Shown: positions 9,695 through 19,250 of the stretch, one piece after another
Layout of the letters: every line of letters begins with the position of its first letter
Numbering within the stretch: the first letter of the stretch is position 1
Assembly: GCA_930367215.1 (NCBI GenBank)
Contig: OV884059.1
Coordinates: forward strand, 33,595,882 to 33,659,881
Length of the DNA: 64,000 nucleotides
Reading direction: 5' to 3'
DNA from: Pollenia angustigena
Taxonomy: Eukaryota > Arthropoda > Insecta > Diptera > Polleniidae
Notes under the pieces: generated by a model
What the model saw: only the letters and a program-made list of their open reading frames with translations
The model's database searches: none
Told to the model about the DNA's origin: nothing
Translations under genes and position numbers: made by a program

Positions 9695-11593
9695 TTAAGT
9701 GCATCCATGTAACATTGGTATTAAAACAAATTTATCGTCTAATGGAAAACCTGCTAGTTTGCACTCAATGTTTTTTATTTCAAAAGTTTTAGGTAACTCT
9801 TCTAAATCACTTAGGTCAACTAGACAGGTACCTATAACAGCATACGAATCAAACGGTTCAACAAACAAACTTTCTAGTTTTCTAAAAGCCCTGCCTATTA
9901 CAAAACCTTGTTCTATATTAGAAAATCCTGTTATTAGTATTGGCGTATAAGGTTTTACAGCGCAAAAATTATTTGGAGACTTTGTTGAAAGTAAAAAGTC
10001 TTTGTTTGAAAAACTAACAACTTGGCCTTTTTTTTCGTTAAATTTCGCTTCTGTTTCTGGTAAAATCATTTCTTCATACTTAACTCTATCAGAAATTTGT
10101 TGCAGAATTTTTGAAGGTTTTTTTACATACTTTTTTAAAGTTTGCAGATAATTCTCAAAAGGATATGCAGAAAAGTTATTACAAGTTCCGAATTTTCTTA
10201 CGCACTCACTTAAATGTAAAAGGCTGTGTATGTTGTATGTCACGCTACTTTCTCCAAAAACAATTGGAAAATTTTCAACAAATAACTCCAACATGTTTTG
10301 AGCATTATCTACATTTCTAGTATATGTTCTTGGACAAGAAAGAAGGCGATAAGCACAATGAAGCAAAAGAAACTCATAATAAAAATCATCATGTACTTTT
10401 CCCTTAAGAACAACTACACCTGTGTATAACAAAAACTGTCGGAACTCCGATGCCTTCCAATGTAATAATTCATGTAGTGTTCGAGGGCAACGAGAAAATT
10501 CTTTGGGAACAAATTTTTTCAATGAAGTCAAATGACTATTTATTAGATCTTTACTTTCATTGCGAACTTTGAAATTTGTTTTATTATTCATAAGACGAAT
10601 TAATATTTTTCTGGTTACACCAAGATCAACAAGGTGCATTGGATCTAAAGGTACTTGACTAACCATATTAATGTCTATTTTTTCAAATGGGCTTTTGTTT
10701 TCATAAAACTCTTTGCGGTGGTGTTTCAAATACCTTCTTTGTCTAAAATCTTCGTCAGTTATTAACTGAGACGATTCCACAGAATATGTTAGCACTTTAT
10801 TAATTTTTTTACCAACTTGACAACATTTGTTGCAGCCATGAAAAGACGTATGACCAGGAATGCCGCATACAAAAGCTTTCGCAGGGGCATCACAAATAAT
10901 TGCTCTTAAGTAAAATGGAATAAGTTTATTTTCAATTGAAATCCCATCTTTGAATAAAAGCTGTAGTTCGTCTACTAACTCTTTTAGAAAATCGTCAATA
11001 AAAGCAGGTTTTTTTTTCCCCAAATAAATGCCAACTGCGAAGACTGATATATTGCAAACATTAACTGTCCTCATCAGTATGGGCCATAATTGGGTAGAAG
11101 AACTTTTAAATAGTGGTAAACCATCGATATTAATATCTACAACTATCTTATCAAAATTTATTAAACTTTTTGAAGCTTTAGCCAAAAGGTTTCTAATACC
11201 AAAATGGCAATATACTCCCGGAAAAATTTCTTTTAAAGACAACAATTGCCTATTTTTAGTTTCAAACGATTTTGCACTTTTTGGAACATTTAAATTTTCA
11301 CTTTTTAAAATTGCTAACAATTCTTCAAAACTTTCTCGGCTTGGCCTGTTTTTACGATACCAAACACCTAACTTGTTAAACAGTGTATTTTCTTTTTCTT
11401 TGTTTGGGTCTTCAATCACAAACTCCGTTGTAGTTTTCTCCAAATTCTCTTGTTCCTTAATAAAAGTCGTGTTACTCGCTTCTTCTACAGTTTGATTTTC
11501 TGTCAAATTTAATTTTTCCAAGTAAATAGCTTTTTCCTTTTTTACTAATCTTCTTAAATTTCGCTTACTTCCACCCCTCATATTGGTCAACAT
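9695..11593 (-). CDS. CACTA-like transposase (632 aa, intronless)
   Basis: Uninterrupted ORF that probably encodes the transposase of the surrounding 4.6-kb element, acting in the nucleus on its terminal repeats. Visible motifs: DINIDGLPLFKSS (about residues 153-165), CDAPAKAF (234-241) followed by GIPGHTSFHGCNKC with a C-x2-C pair (244-257), PLDPMHLVDLG (315-325), WKASEFRQFLLYTG (378-391) and SAYPFENYLQTLKK (475-488). This order of motifs is familiar from a large family of animal transposase-derived proteins that I associate with CACTA/EnSpm, though I cannot run a search. The acidic residues of the first three blocks are candidates for the catalytic triad. No stop or frameshift interrupts it, suggesting recent activity or domestication. 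The start is the first ATG, followed by a basic stretch (KRNLRRLVKKEK). Confidence 0.75.
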   Translation of the reverse strand: MLTNMRGGSKRNLRRLVKKEKAIYLEKLNLTENQTVEEASNTTFIKEQENLEKTTTEFVIEDPNKEKENTLFNKLGVWYRKNRPSRESFEELLAILKSENLNVPKSAKSFETKNRQLLSLKEIFPGVYCHFGIRNLLAKASKSLINFDKIVVDINIDGLPLFKSSSTQLWPILMRTVNVCNISVFAVGIYLGKKKPAFIDDFLKELVDELQLLFKDGISIENKLIPFYLRAIICDAPAKAFVCGIPGHTSFHGCNKCCQVGKKINKVLTYSVESSQLITDEDFRQRRYLKHHRKEFYENKSPFEKIDINMVSQVPLDPMHLVDLGVTRKILIRLMNNKTNFKVRNESKDLINSHLTSLKKFVPKEFSRCPRTLHELLHWKASEFRQFLLYTGVVVLKGKVHDDFYYEFLLLHCAYRLLSCPRTYTRNVDNAQNMLELFVENFPIVFGESSVTYNIHSLLHLSECVRKFGTCNNFSAYPFENYLQTLKKYVKKPSKILQQISDRVKYEEMILPETEAKFNEKKGQVVSFSNKDFLLSTKSPNNFCAVKPYTPILITGFSNIEQGFVIGRAFRKLESLFVEPFDSYAVIGTCLVDLSDLEELPKTFEIKNIECKLAGFPLDDKFVLIPMLHGCT

Positions 11594-12457
11594 TTTAGTT
11601 TTTTCTTCACTTTGTACTTACTTTATATTTTATTTTTCAAATTATTTTTTTATTTTATTTGTGTTTTACTTTTATTTTTATTGTTTAATTTTTAAAGTTT
11701 CTGCACTTGTTTTTATGTTTGGGGATTCACAAAACTAACAACAACACAGTGATGCCAATCCATATATTTGGAAAAATCGCCTTGAAGCAGGTACCGTGAA
11801 ATTTAGCGCTTTTTAAAAAACATTTCGTTAGCACATTGTTTTTATTTCAAAGTCTGACTCACCTTTGCATAAGTCTTGAGTTAGTTTAGAAGCTAGATAT
11901 AAACGAGTAAGCTAAAAGTCAACTAATTTTTGATCAGTTCACAAAATTCCGACAGGGATATTATAACATATAGAAACTAATAATATTGTTGTCTCTTTTC
12001 TATCAATTCGGTAAAGAACATGAACAATACTATGCATCAAGGCTAGGGTATTCATTCGGTTAACCGTCAATCGGTTAACCGATTAATTACTACCCGATTA
12101 ACTGATCGGTTAATTTCAAATTGGCTTTTTTCGATTAACGATTAAACCGATTAATTTCAGTCGATTAACCGATTAACCGATGTAATAAAATTTTCAATAT
12201 TGTGTAGTATTATAACATTTTTTTTTGATTTATTTTTTTCGTCTCATATGTAAAATGTATGTGTTTAGAAAATATTTTTTTCATACAAACAAAGAAGGTG
12301 TTCAGTGATCTTAACTTTAATCCATTTTCTGCCGACCGTTGCCTAAAATTACAATGATTTTTATCTTCATCATCGATCAACAGGAATGTGGCGAAAAATG
12401 GGTTAAAGTTTTGATTACCAACACCTTTTTTCTGTTTCATGTATGTGTTTAGTTATT

Positions 12458-12819
12458 CCCTGCAAATAAAATTGGAGCACCTGAACCATTTTGATAAAAT
12501 GGACTACTCCATGGCCTGGTCCGATGTAATGCAAGCATGGACCATGTCATTGTTAAAAAGTGTTTGTAGTCTTCGTTTTTTAACGACATGCTTTCGTTTT
12601 TAAAAGACTTCAAAAGTAATCCTCTTTAATATACCATGGAGTAGTTTTTAAACTACTCCTTAGTGGTCCAAAGGCGGGTTATATGGTCCTCTCCTAGGAC
12701 ATCGTAATGTTAAATAGACCAGGTTTATTTCATACGTTTGGGTTAGTTTTGGACTAGTCCTGGTCCCTTGTGGACTACTCTTTACACGCGTGTTTGGACT
12801 GGTCCTATTATTTGCAGGG
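12458..12819. mobile_element. MITE, family C (CCCTGCAAAT ends), copy 1
   Basis: Ends CCCTGCAAATAAAAT and inverted ATTATTTGCAGGG, with TT on both sides. The interior is full of short GGACTAGTCC- and GGACTACTCC-like palindromes. A second copy lies at 24311-24735, flanked there by TA, hinting at a two-base target. Confidence 0.7.
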
Positions 12820-13083
12820 TTTGTTTCTTCTTATATCTTTTCATAACAGTCTTTTAACAGAATTAACTAAAACAGTAAGAAGTGTTAAAAATTTTTAAAA
12901 ACTCTAATGGCATAATGGAGTATTTTATATGTTTAGAGAAATCCTGGAAAAGGACTCAGAAATAAGATCTACGATAAGTGAAACAATTTTTTCCAAGTCA
13001 AGTTTTGGAAAAACTAAAGAAAAGAAGAGCTTTAATCCTAAACATTTAAAATAAATAACTTTTCTAAAAGATTATTTTATAAG

Positions 13084-13264
13084 ATCGGCTTAATATGCAA
13101 ACCGGCTTAATCCACTTTTTATGTAAATTAAATTTTGATGCCGTGTGGTAGAGAAAGGTACGCCTCGTCGACCAGCATGTGGTTTTTTTTCTATTTAAGT
13201 CTTGAAGGTTGTAAAACTAACTGTATTTTTAATTTTCTAGCAGGTTTGCAAATTAAGCCGACGA
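13084..13264. mobile_element. Small MITE, family D (TCGGCTTAATATGC ends), copy 1
   Basis: TCGGCTTAATATGCAAACC at the left is inverted at the right as GGTTTGCAAATTAAGCCGA. A second, more diverged copy occupies about 28220-28418, inside another hAT-like element. Non-coding. Confidence 0.6.
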
Positions 13265-13753
13265 TATGACTGTTGTAGGCTACCGCATATAATTTAGTTT
13301 TATACTGTACAGTTATGAAGAACCAATGAACACAGCATTAACATTTTTATTTTATTTGAAACACAACAAAATTTATTTTAAACAGTTGTAAATTGCTATT
13401 TAGGATATTATAACAATATGACTTGATAGCACACCTTGTGTATTAATTGAAAAATGCATATTAAATATTTATGAATTGTTTTTTTTTTTTTTTTGTTTGC
13501 TCGTTTTAGTTCAAGAATTGTTATGTTTTATATGTTATTGTTTTTTTTACTAATAAACTCCAAATAATAAACAATTAATGCGTTTTTATACATTGAAATT
13601 ACTTAATTTATAAAAAAAACTTGATTAATCGGTTAACCGATCAAAAACAAAACTAACCGATTATTAACCGATTAAACCAAAACCTCGGTTAATTAATCGA
13701 GCGATTAACCGATTAAAGCAAAAGGTCGATTAAATGAATACCCTAATCAAGGC

Positions 13754-14000
13754 CCACTGAAAAGGTCTGCGCAAGAAGCCTGATGATCATTGTTTATGTT
13801 CTTTTTAGTTGTCAAAAGTTGTTTACATTTTGCTTACTTGTGAATGTATACGTTTGTTTACTTTAATGGTTTGCCACATATACACGGTTTTTCTTTTTGC
13901 TTTGTATATGTGGTAGTAAATTTTCGACAACTAAAAAGAATCGGGTTTTGTTTTTGTACAAGTAAGCAGACCTGATAGATGGGCCTTGCTATGCATTTTG
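13754..14000. mobile_element. MITE, family E (split by the hAT element), copy 1
   Basis: AAGGTCTGCGCAAGAAGCC at 13765 and the inverted GCAGACCTGATAGATGGGCC at its right mark a MITE of roughly 260 bp. The left tip (TATGCATCAAGGC) lies at 12031-12043, on the far side of the inserted hAT. The interior, with GTTTGCCACATATACA, closely matches the pieces at 44555-44639, 52970-53029 and 57381-57510, which form copy 2. Confidence 0.65.
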
Positions 14001-14480
14001 TTTTTGTAAAATGAGGAATGTCAAATTTATTTGTTGAAAAACAAAGAAAAGGAAATTTTTTAAAAAATTCACAACTGTGTTTTTGAACTTTATTAAAAAT
14101 TTATATTTATTACATTATATTTATTATATTTAAATATTTATTAAAAATTTAAATAAGTTTTTTTAAGTATTTAAATTTTTATTAATTTTTTCAAAGCTTG
14201 ACACACACAAAAATAAACAACAACAGAATAAGAAATCAAAACAACCCTACAAGAAATGGATGACTGAAAATAAAAAAACAAATTTTTTTACTAACACACT
14301 TGCAACAATTTTACATTCATACCACTCTAACATATATGTTAGAGTAGAACAACTGAAAACACCACAAAAAAACCAATTTTTTTTTTAATTTTTGTTATAC
14401 ATACGCTTTACTGGCTAATATTTGTGAAAATTTGTGAATTGTTTAAATTAAATACTGCAAAATATTTTAATAATTATTAA
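14001..14480. other. AT-rich spacer with a short perfect palindrome
   Basis: No gene is seen. CTCTAACATATATGTTAGAG near 14325-14344 is a perfect 20-bp palindrome. The rest is A/T-rich with stop codons in every frame. Confidence 0.5.
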
Positions 14481-14971
14481 ATTTTTAATCCAAATTTTTA
14501 ATATTTTTAATTAGGCTTAAGTTCATGAAATTTAATTTTTATTAAATTATTTTTATGAAGAAAGGAATTTTACAACATGAAAATCAATTCAAATTGTTAT
14601 TGATAATCTTTCATTCTTGACGTGGCTCGGGCTCGAACCCTGGCCGGCAGGTTACCATGACATGTTTCGATCGCAACCACTCGATCTCCTCAGATGGATT
14701 TGCCGTCTCACACTCGCAGCCATCGACGACTGCTGACGTCACCAGTCAAACATCAATCCTTAAACCAAATTGTATTTTAACATTTGGTAGATCGAAATTT
14801 GCTTTCCTGAATGATTATCCATTTTAATTGATTTTACATGTTTTTTCCTTTACTTCTGTTTTTTCGTACTTTCGTCAAGAATTTTTCTTGAAGTCCAAGT
14901 ACATTAATTAATAAAAATTAAATTTCATGAACTTAAGCCTAATTAAAAATATTAAAAATTTGGATTAAAAA
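14481..14971. mobile_element. Element bounded by a perfect 63-bp inverted repeat, with a tRNA-derived SINE inside
   Basis: The 63 bp at 14481-14543 are repeated exactly in inverted form at 14909-14971. The interior is a different class of sequence, GC-richer, and includes the tRNA-like head described separately. A perfect match this long implies a recent element or gene conversion between the arms. Confidence 0.75.
14629..14695 (-). ncRNA. tRNA-derived SINE head (Pol III A and B boxes)
   Basis: On the minus strand a GATCGAGTGGTTGCG stretch (A-box-like, near 14672-14686) is followed about 40 bases later by GGGTTCGAGCCC (B-box, 14629-14640). This spacing matches internal tRNA promoters. No complete cloverleaf can be drawn, so it is probably a tRNA-derived SINE and not a functional tRNA. 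Further sequence toward 14760 (GACTGGTGACGTCAGC) may be its upstream flank. Confidence 0.45.
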
Positions 14972-15067
14972 CCATAAATAGTTCAACAAAATAACCACAA
15001 TACTAATTAATTATTAAATTATTAAAATAAATAAAGAAAATCCAAAGGATTTGGGTAAGTTATAAAA

Positions 15068-16035
15068 ATGCGAAAAAGAAAAACGCGAAGCTGAAGATGC
15101 AGAAAAGCCTAAACAAAATTTGGATGAAGCCAAAAAGACTCATGTCCGAAGATCCCAGTTGGCCAGCTGCATATTTGAATGGGTCGAAAATTAACAGAAA
15201 CGTTAAAATCTATGGATGGGCACATCGTTTAAGACGTCAAGGCAAAGGTTTAATTTTTTATTTACATTACGGATTTTTACAATGTTTGGTACACTAAAAC
15301 CTGTGCCAGAAGGCAAATCGCTAAGTTTCGTTTCGTGAACAATATTGTAGAAACTCATTTATTTGTTTTATGCATCAGGTGGACACGAATTGCATGTAGA
15401 TTACTGAGAATTAATTGGTTTGGCTCCTGCTGGCGGTGCTGAAAGTATTCTCAATGAAGAGGCTCATCCCGATGTTCAGTTGGATAATCGTCATATTATT
15501 TTTTTTTTTTTTTTTTTTGGCTTTCTTAAAACTAAAATTTTTTTGGCGAACTAATCATAGTTATATTGCCAGGGTATCACACAAATTTTAGGAGCCTCAA
15601 CCGCAAAGTCCTCGTTCGACCTAAACCTTCGCATAGGAAGGCGAGAGCTTCCAGAATCCGCTCCAGAGTATATTGGTCTCCACCAGTAATCTTCTGAGTT
15701 TTTTTCTTGGTACTCCACCAGTAAAACGTCTGAGTTATATTGGTTCTCCACCAGTCACATGAGTTATAAATGGTTCTCCACCAAACAAAACCTCAAATTG
15801 AGGTTAAAAACGATTGCATATAGTTAATGCAGATACCGCAAAAACTGTAACTCGGTACAGTTATACGACGCCGAAACACTAACCAATGCGGGGTGACACC
15901 GCAAAAAGCAACAAAAGCAGACAAACAAAAACGACCTGTTTGCCCTTAAGAAATAATGACAAAAAGCGCGAGCTGCTTCTCCACTTAGAGCAGTTTTACG
16001 AGTGTCGTCATATTATGATTAGAGGCGAAAACATT
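15068..16035 (+). pseudogene. Captured fragment of asparaginyl-tRNA synthetase gene
   Basis: Translated pieces in shifting frames read EKEKREAEDAEKPKQNLDEAKK, then SEDPSWPAAYLNGSKI, VKIYGWAHRLRRQGKGLIF, PVPEGK, GGHELHVDY, ELIGLAPAGGAESILNEEAH, DVQLDNRHIMIRGEN. This is the N-terminal extension plus the anticodon-binding (OB-fold) region of eukaryotic cytoplasmic asparaginyl-tRNA synthetase. At least one frameshift (near 15135), a small deletion in the GLIF...GFLQC stretch and an in-frame TGA kill it. Between PVPEGK and GGHELH lie about 70 bp that look like an intron (AAGTTTCG...TGCATCAG), so it derives from genomic DNA and is not a processed retrocopy. A retroposon (15500-16005) splits it at RHI-MIRGEN. 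It sits inside the composite hAT-like element. Confidence 0.8.
15500..16005 (-). mobile_element. Non-autonomous poly(A) retroposon, family R, copy 1
   Basis: The insertion is flanked by the 11-bp duplication CGTCATATTAT (15489-15499 and 16006-16016). It begins on the minus strand with ACACTCGTAAAACTGCTC and ends in poly(A), seen as a T run at 15500-15518. The middle has four imperfect 30-35 bp tandem repeats with the core CTGGTGGAGAACCA. It contains a 66-codon minus-strand ORF (15551-15751). Copies lie at 27019-27773 and 42085-42550, with a fragment at 57950-58090. No clear A/B boxes are seen, so it may be a short LINE derivative. Confidence 0.85.
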
Positions 16036-16460
16036 TTCCGTGTTAATTCTTCCACCTGCAGTGAATGGTGTAAACGCATACTTGACTTGGTTGCATCGTA
16101 AGGAGCCAGAGTTGGTTATACGATATTCAGAGGTATGTTATGAAAATTAGTTTTTAAATAAAATTAAGTCGTCTTTTTTTTGTATTTTACAGTATTTTGC
16201 AAATTGTAGCGAAAAACACAAATCTAGCACTTCTTGATCGCACAGTGACCTCTTTAGTGTGTGCTCTTTACATTTGTGGGGAATCAGACACTCTTTATGG
16301 TTTAACAAATTGTCTAAAAAGTTGTTGTTAAAAACTAAACACGGCAAACGATTCGAATGGATACAATATGTAGCAGAATTGTACAATGATATTTAAAAAC
16401 AGTTAAATGGTGTTTGATCTAGCCAAACGTTTTGCAAAAACCAATAACTTTTTAATAAAA
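16036..16460 (+). pseudogene. Second captured gene fragment, unidentified, with an intron
   Basis: Directly after the synthetase match the sequence reads on in an unrelated way: NGVNAYLTWLHRKEPELVIRYSE (frame of 16066-16135), a GTATGT...TTTTACAG intron of about 60 bp (16134-16192), then LQIVAKNTNLALLDRTVTSLVCALYICGESDTLYGL. These look like two exons of a real protein-coding gene, now ended by frameshifts. I do not recognise the protein. Its junction with the synthetase piece suggests one element picked up parts of two genes. Confidence 0.5.
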
Positions 16461-16590
16461 CTATTGGTTACGAGCAACGTCTAATATTTAATAAAAAAAA
16501 ACTTATCATCTGACGTTTATGAAAGGAGGAATAACTGTTACGGTCCCAGTTTTATAAAGCCTTTTTGCAATATTCCCATTCTTTAAATAT

Positions 16591-16774
16591 TTCACTTGGT
16601 TTTTGCTTAAGCCAACCTTTGGTTAACATTGATGCTAAAGATGTAAACATATACATAGGAATGATTCTAAGGAAACTACAAGATATTCTGGTAGTGTATA
16701 AGATCATTCCTTAGTATATGTACTTATCTATAGCATCAATGTTAACCAAAGGTTGACTTAAGCAAAAACCAAGT
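16591..16774. mobile_element. Palindromic MITE with about 46-bp inverted arms
   Basis: ACTTGGTTTTTGCTTAAGCC on the left and its inverse on the right (GACTTAAGCAAAAACCAAGT) continue inward through TTTGGTTAACATTGATGCTA. The loop holds a further imperfect hairpin around AAGGAATGAT. Non-coding; no clear target duplication. Confidence 0.75.
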
Positions 16775-16944
16775 TTATAAAATTTAAATTACCTCATAAG
16801 ACAAAAAATAATTATTTATTTATTTAATTTATTTTGTAAAAAGAACAAATATTGAATTTTATTTTAAATAAAAAACAAAAATATGTATGAGAATTGAATA
16901 AAATGAATTGTGTTTTATTTAAGCTAAAAAGTACGTCAACAGTG

Positions 16945-17045
16945 AAGAATATATGAATCAGTACTGACTAGTCAGCTGTGGCCGGTATGTGCATCAGTAC
17001 TGACTAGTCAGCTATGTCCGGTTTATACATCAGTACTGATATGTA
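16945..17045. repeat. About 50-bp tandem repeat (2 full units and a partial)
   Basis: The core CATCAGTACTGACTAGTCAG occurs at about 16955 and 17002, then a shortened CATCAGTACTGA at about 17030. The core contains AGTACT and CTAGTCAG palindromic parts. Function unknown. Confidence 0.7.
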
Positions 17046-17289
17046 AAGAGTAGAAGAGTAAACAGCTCAGATATATGTTTAATCAACCACAAAATTCATA
17101 GGTTAAAGAAGGATGCAAAATCACACGTACACAAAAGTTTAGGTCATTTTTTTCACGTTGGCCTTAAGAAAATGATAGAAAATTTGTTCTACGCGATGAC
17201 CGATGTCTGTATCAGCAATGTCGGTCATATGATAGGTCAAATGACCGTCACTATTCTTGTAGGGAAGCAACTGAAGTAAATGAACCTTT

Positions 17290-17975
17290 ACAGTGCAGCC
17301 ACACGATCAAGATTTTCTTGATAGTCTTTTACATATACTGATTGTCAAAATATGCAAAAGTTGACAGCTGTGACGTAGGCTGCACGCAAGTTGAAAGCAA
17401 TTTACTTTTTCAAGATGTCGTCGCCGAGAAAACAACTCAAAATGTTTTGCTATTTTCCACTTTTGATTTTTCTGCACTGTAGGCTGTTCGAAGGGACTTT
17501 ATTTTTTTCTTTACTTCTTCCACTGGCATTTTTGTTTCAGAAGCTATAGACTCGTAGGCTTTTATTTTCAAATCATTTCGCCTATATGATGAAAGATTCA
17601 TAAAATTTCATGGCTTCTGTACAGCTCTATGAATCGCAGAACATCATTTTGCTTATTAATTTTATAAATAAATTTTATTAATAAACAAATTTCACTATTT
17701 TTTTAGGTTTTTAGTTAAAATTTTAAAATTCCCGCAACAATTTGTAAAAAAAAAAGAACATCAGCTTTTGCCGGCAAAATATTTGTGAAAAAAAAACAAA
17801 AACAAAAACAAATTCAAAAGATTTGTAATAAGATGTTTTCTTGAACGAAAATTGATACACTCACTGGCAAGAGAATTTTAGAGGCAAGTTCGTATCAATT
17901 TTTAAAAGTATGAGTGTATTGGTAAAAAAGTGTGAGTGTATTAAAACTTGATAGCCAAAACTTGATCGTGTAACC
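17290..17975. mobile_element. Probable MITE with CACACGATCAAG ends
   Basis: GTGCAGCCACACGATCAAG near 17293 and the inverted CTTGATCGTGTAACC near 17963 form imperfect terminal repeats. The interior holds AAGTGTGAGTGTATT-like stretches and no gene. Target duplication not resolved. Confidence 0.4.
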
Positions 17976-18008
17976 CTCAAGTTAAACAACATACATGAAC
18001 TGACTTAC

Positions 18009-18227
18009 AGGGGTGTGCTGGAAATCGCAAACGCAAAACGCAAGAATTTTAAAAGTTGTTTTTTAGTAAGATTTCTGTAATAAAAGAATTTTATGACAAA
18101 TATTATACAAACATTTCTCTATTAAACAGAATTTTATAACAAAAATTATAAAAATTTGATTAAAAGTGTATTATAAACAGCCTCCAAATTCTTGCGTTTT
18201 GCGTTTTGCGATTTCCAGCACACCCCC
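18009..18227. mobile_element. PIF/Harbinger-like MITE with about 40-bp inverted arms
   Basis: GGGGTGTGCTGGAAATCGCA on the left is inverted on the right (GCGATTTCCAGCACACCCC). The arms extend through AACGCAAAACGCAAGAATTT. TTA occurs at both flanks, which fits a TWA target. It sits just inside the right end of the composite element. Confidence 0.7.
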
Positions 18228-18397
18228 CTTAAATGAACTGACTGACGAAATATACAGCTGGCTCCAAGGCTGGCTCAAAAGACTGACTGACTAAAAGTGA
18301 ACTACTGAACTAAAAGAACGAACTAGTTCACTTTTTTTAAATGAACTCTAATGAAAAGTCACCTAAATGAACGATTAAGCCCAAGACTAGTAGCAAC

Positions 18398-19250
18398 GAG
18401 TTTACCTTGTGTAAATATACCTTGAGTAGAAGTTTTCCTGCACAAGTACAAACATTCAGTCGATAGTGAAATCTGAACTATTGATAAATATCGATAGAAG
18501 AAAATATCGATAGTATCCCAGCACTAGTATCGATACCACTGTTTCCATAAATTCGCCTTGAAATGTTTCTTTAAACAAAACATTTTGATTGCGGTTGCGT
18601 TAATTTGATTTTTATTTTGAGGTACGCAAGAATCGCTCCATAATGTCAAAGTTTTAATAAGACAATCTTTTATTAATCCATTTAAAATTTTAATTTAAGC
18701 ACTACCAATATTGTTACCACTCCATTATAAAACTATTTTTTACAAATTTATTTTCTTGTCATTTTACTTTGCTTTTACTACTTTTTTTTCTTACGGCAAT
18801 TCAGCAAAGCAACAGTAAAATTTATTTTGTACGTTTTTGTATGAAGAATTTGCTGCAATCGCCAAACAATGGCTTGTAGAGCAAAACAGTACTTAAACAA
18901 TTTTGAAACAGTTGATATGCAGCAAAATTAATGCTTTATATCTCAGAAAAGAGGGTATTAAAAAAATATATTCCTCATACCTAAATCATTTTTTTTTAAA
19001 TAGTCGGTAGGTCAAACCAGTAATGAGCTGACGATTTGTAACTTTTGTAACTCGTAGGAAATAAAAAAATTAAAAATTAAATTTTGTTTTTATTCCATCG
19101 AAATTAGAACAAATAAAATAAGTAATATTTTAGAATTAATACAAAATAATGTTTGACTAAAGAAAAGGTATAAAAATGCACATATGTATGTATGTATATT
19201 TTAAGTAGTAATAAGTAACGTTATACTTTGTAAATAACTAATAAAGGTAT
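18398..19250. other. Non-coding region downstream of the RING-finger gene
   Basis: It starts with the right part of the MITE mentioned at 4191. Around 18480-18530 lie ATCGATAG-type repeats. No ORF of interest. Minus-strand AATAAA-like signals are available around 19087-19095, where the plus strand shows TTTTTATT, and could end the neighbouring gene's transcript. Confidence 0.35.

Larger units (their letters stand above)
7327..11957 (-). mobile_element. CACTA (EnSpm)-like autonomous DNA transposon, apparently complete
   Basis: Perfect 14-bp terminal inverted repeats CCCTGTCGGAATTT lie at 7327-7340 and, inverted, at 11944-11957. ATA is duplicated at 7324-7326 and 11958-11960; a 3-bp duplication fits CACTA elements. 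A 155-bp subterminal tandem repeat fills 7491-7955, as often in this group. Two minus-strand genes lie inside: a 632-codon transposase-like ORF and a five-exon gene further downstream. The superfamily call rests on the protein layout and the 3-bp duplication; the terminal bases are CCCTG rather than the classic CACTA. Confidence 0.7.
12044..13745. mobile_element. hAT-like non-autonomous element (8-bp duplication ATCAAGGC)
   Basis: ATCAAGGC is found at 12036-12043 and 13746-13753. The ends are TAGGGTATTCATTCGGTTAA and an inverted TTAAATGAATACCCTA. Both ends hold dense CGGTTAACCGATTAA repeats (12055-12180 and 13620-13735). Two smaller elements are nested inside (12458-12819 and about 13084-13264). 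No transposase is present. It landed in the left terminal repeat of a MITE whose parts lie at about 12031-12043 and 13754-14000. Confidence 0.85.
4572..18389. mobile_element. 13.8-kb composite hAT-like element (8-bp target duplication GTAGCAAC)
   Basis: GTAGCAAC stands at 4564-4571 and 18390-18397. The enclosed ends are TAGAGTTGGG and the complement of TAGTCTTGGG (8 of 10 match). Just inside both ends the same motif GAACGAACTAGTTCA occurs, within clusters of TGAACT/AGTTCA repeats (about 4585-4760 and 18240-18385), so they look like two ends of one family. The interior consists of later insertions described separately. No hAT transposase is visible. Alternatively, two separate family members could sit here, but a matching 8-bp duplication would then be a coincidence. 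Confidence 0.7.

Noticed and set aside
11028..11495. 155-codon plus-strand ORF
   Set aside because: Antisense shadow of the 632-codon transposase.
15551..15751. 66-codon ORF in retroposon family R as a real gene
   Set aside because: Two copies are too similar to show selection and the third copy breaks it; kept only as a finding.
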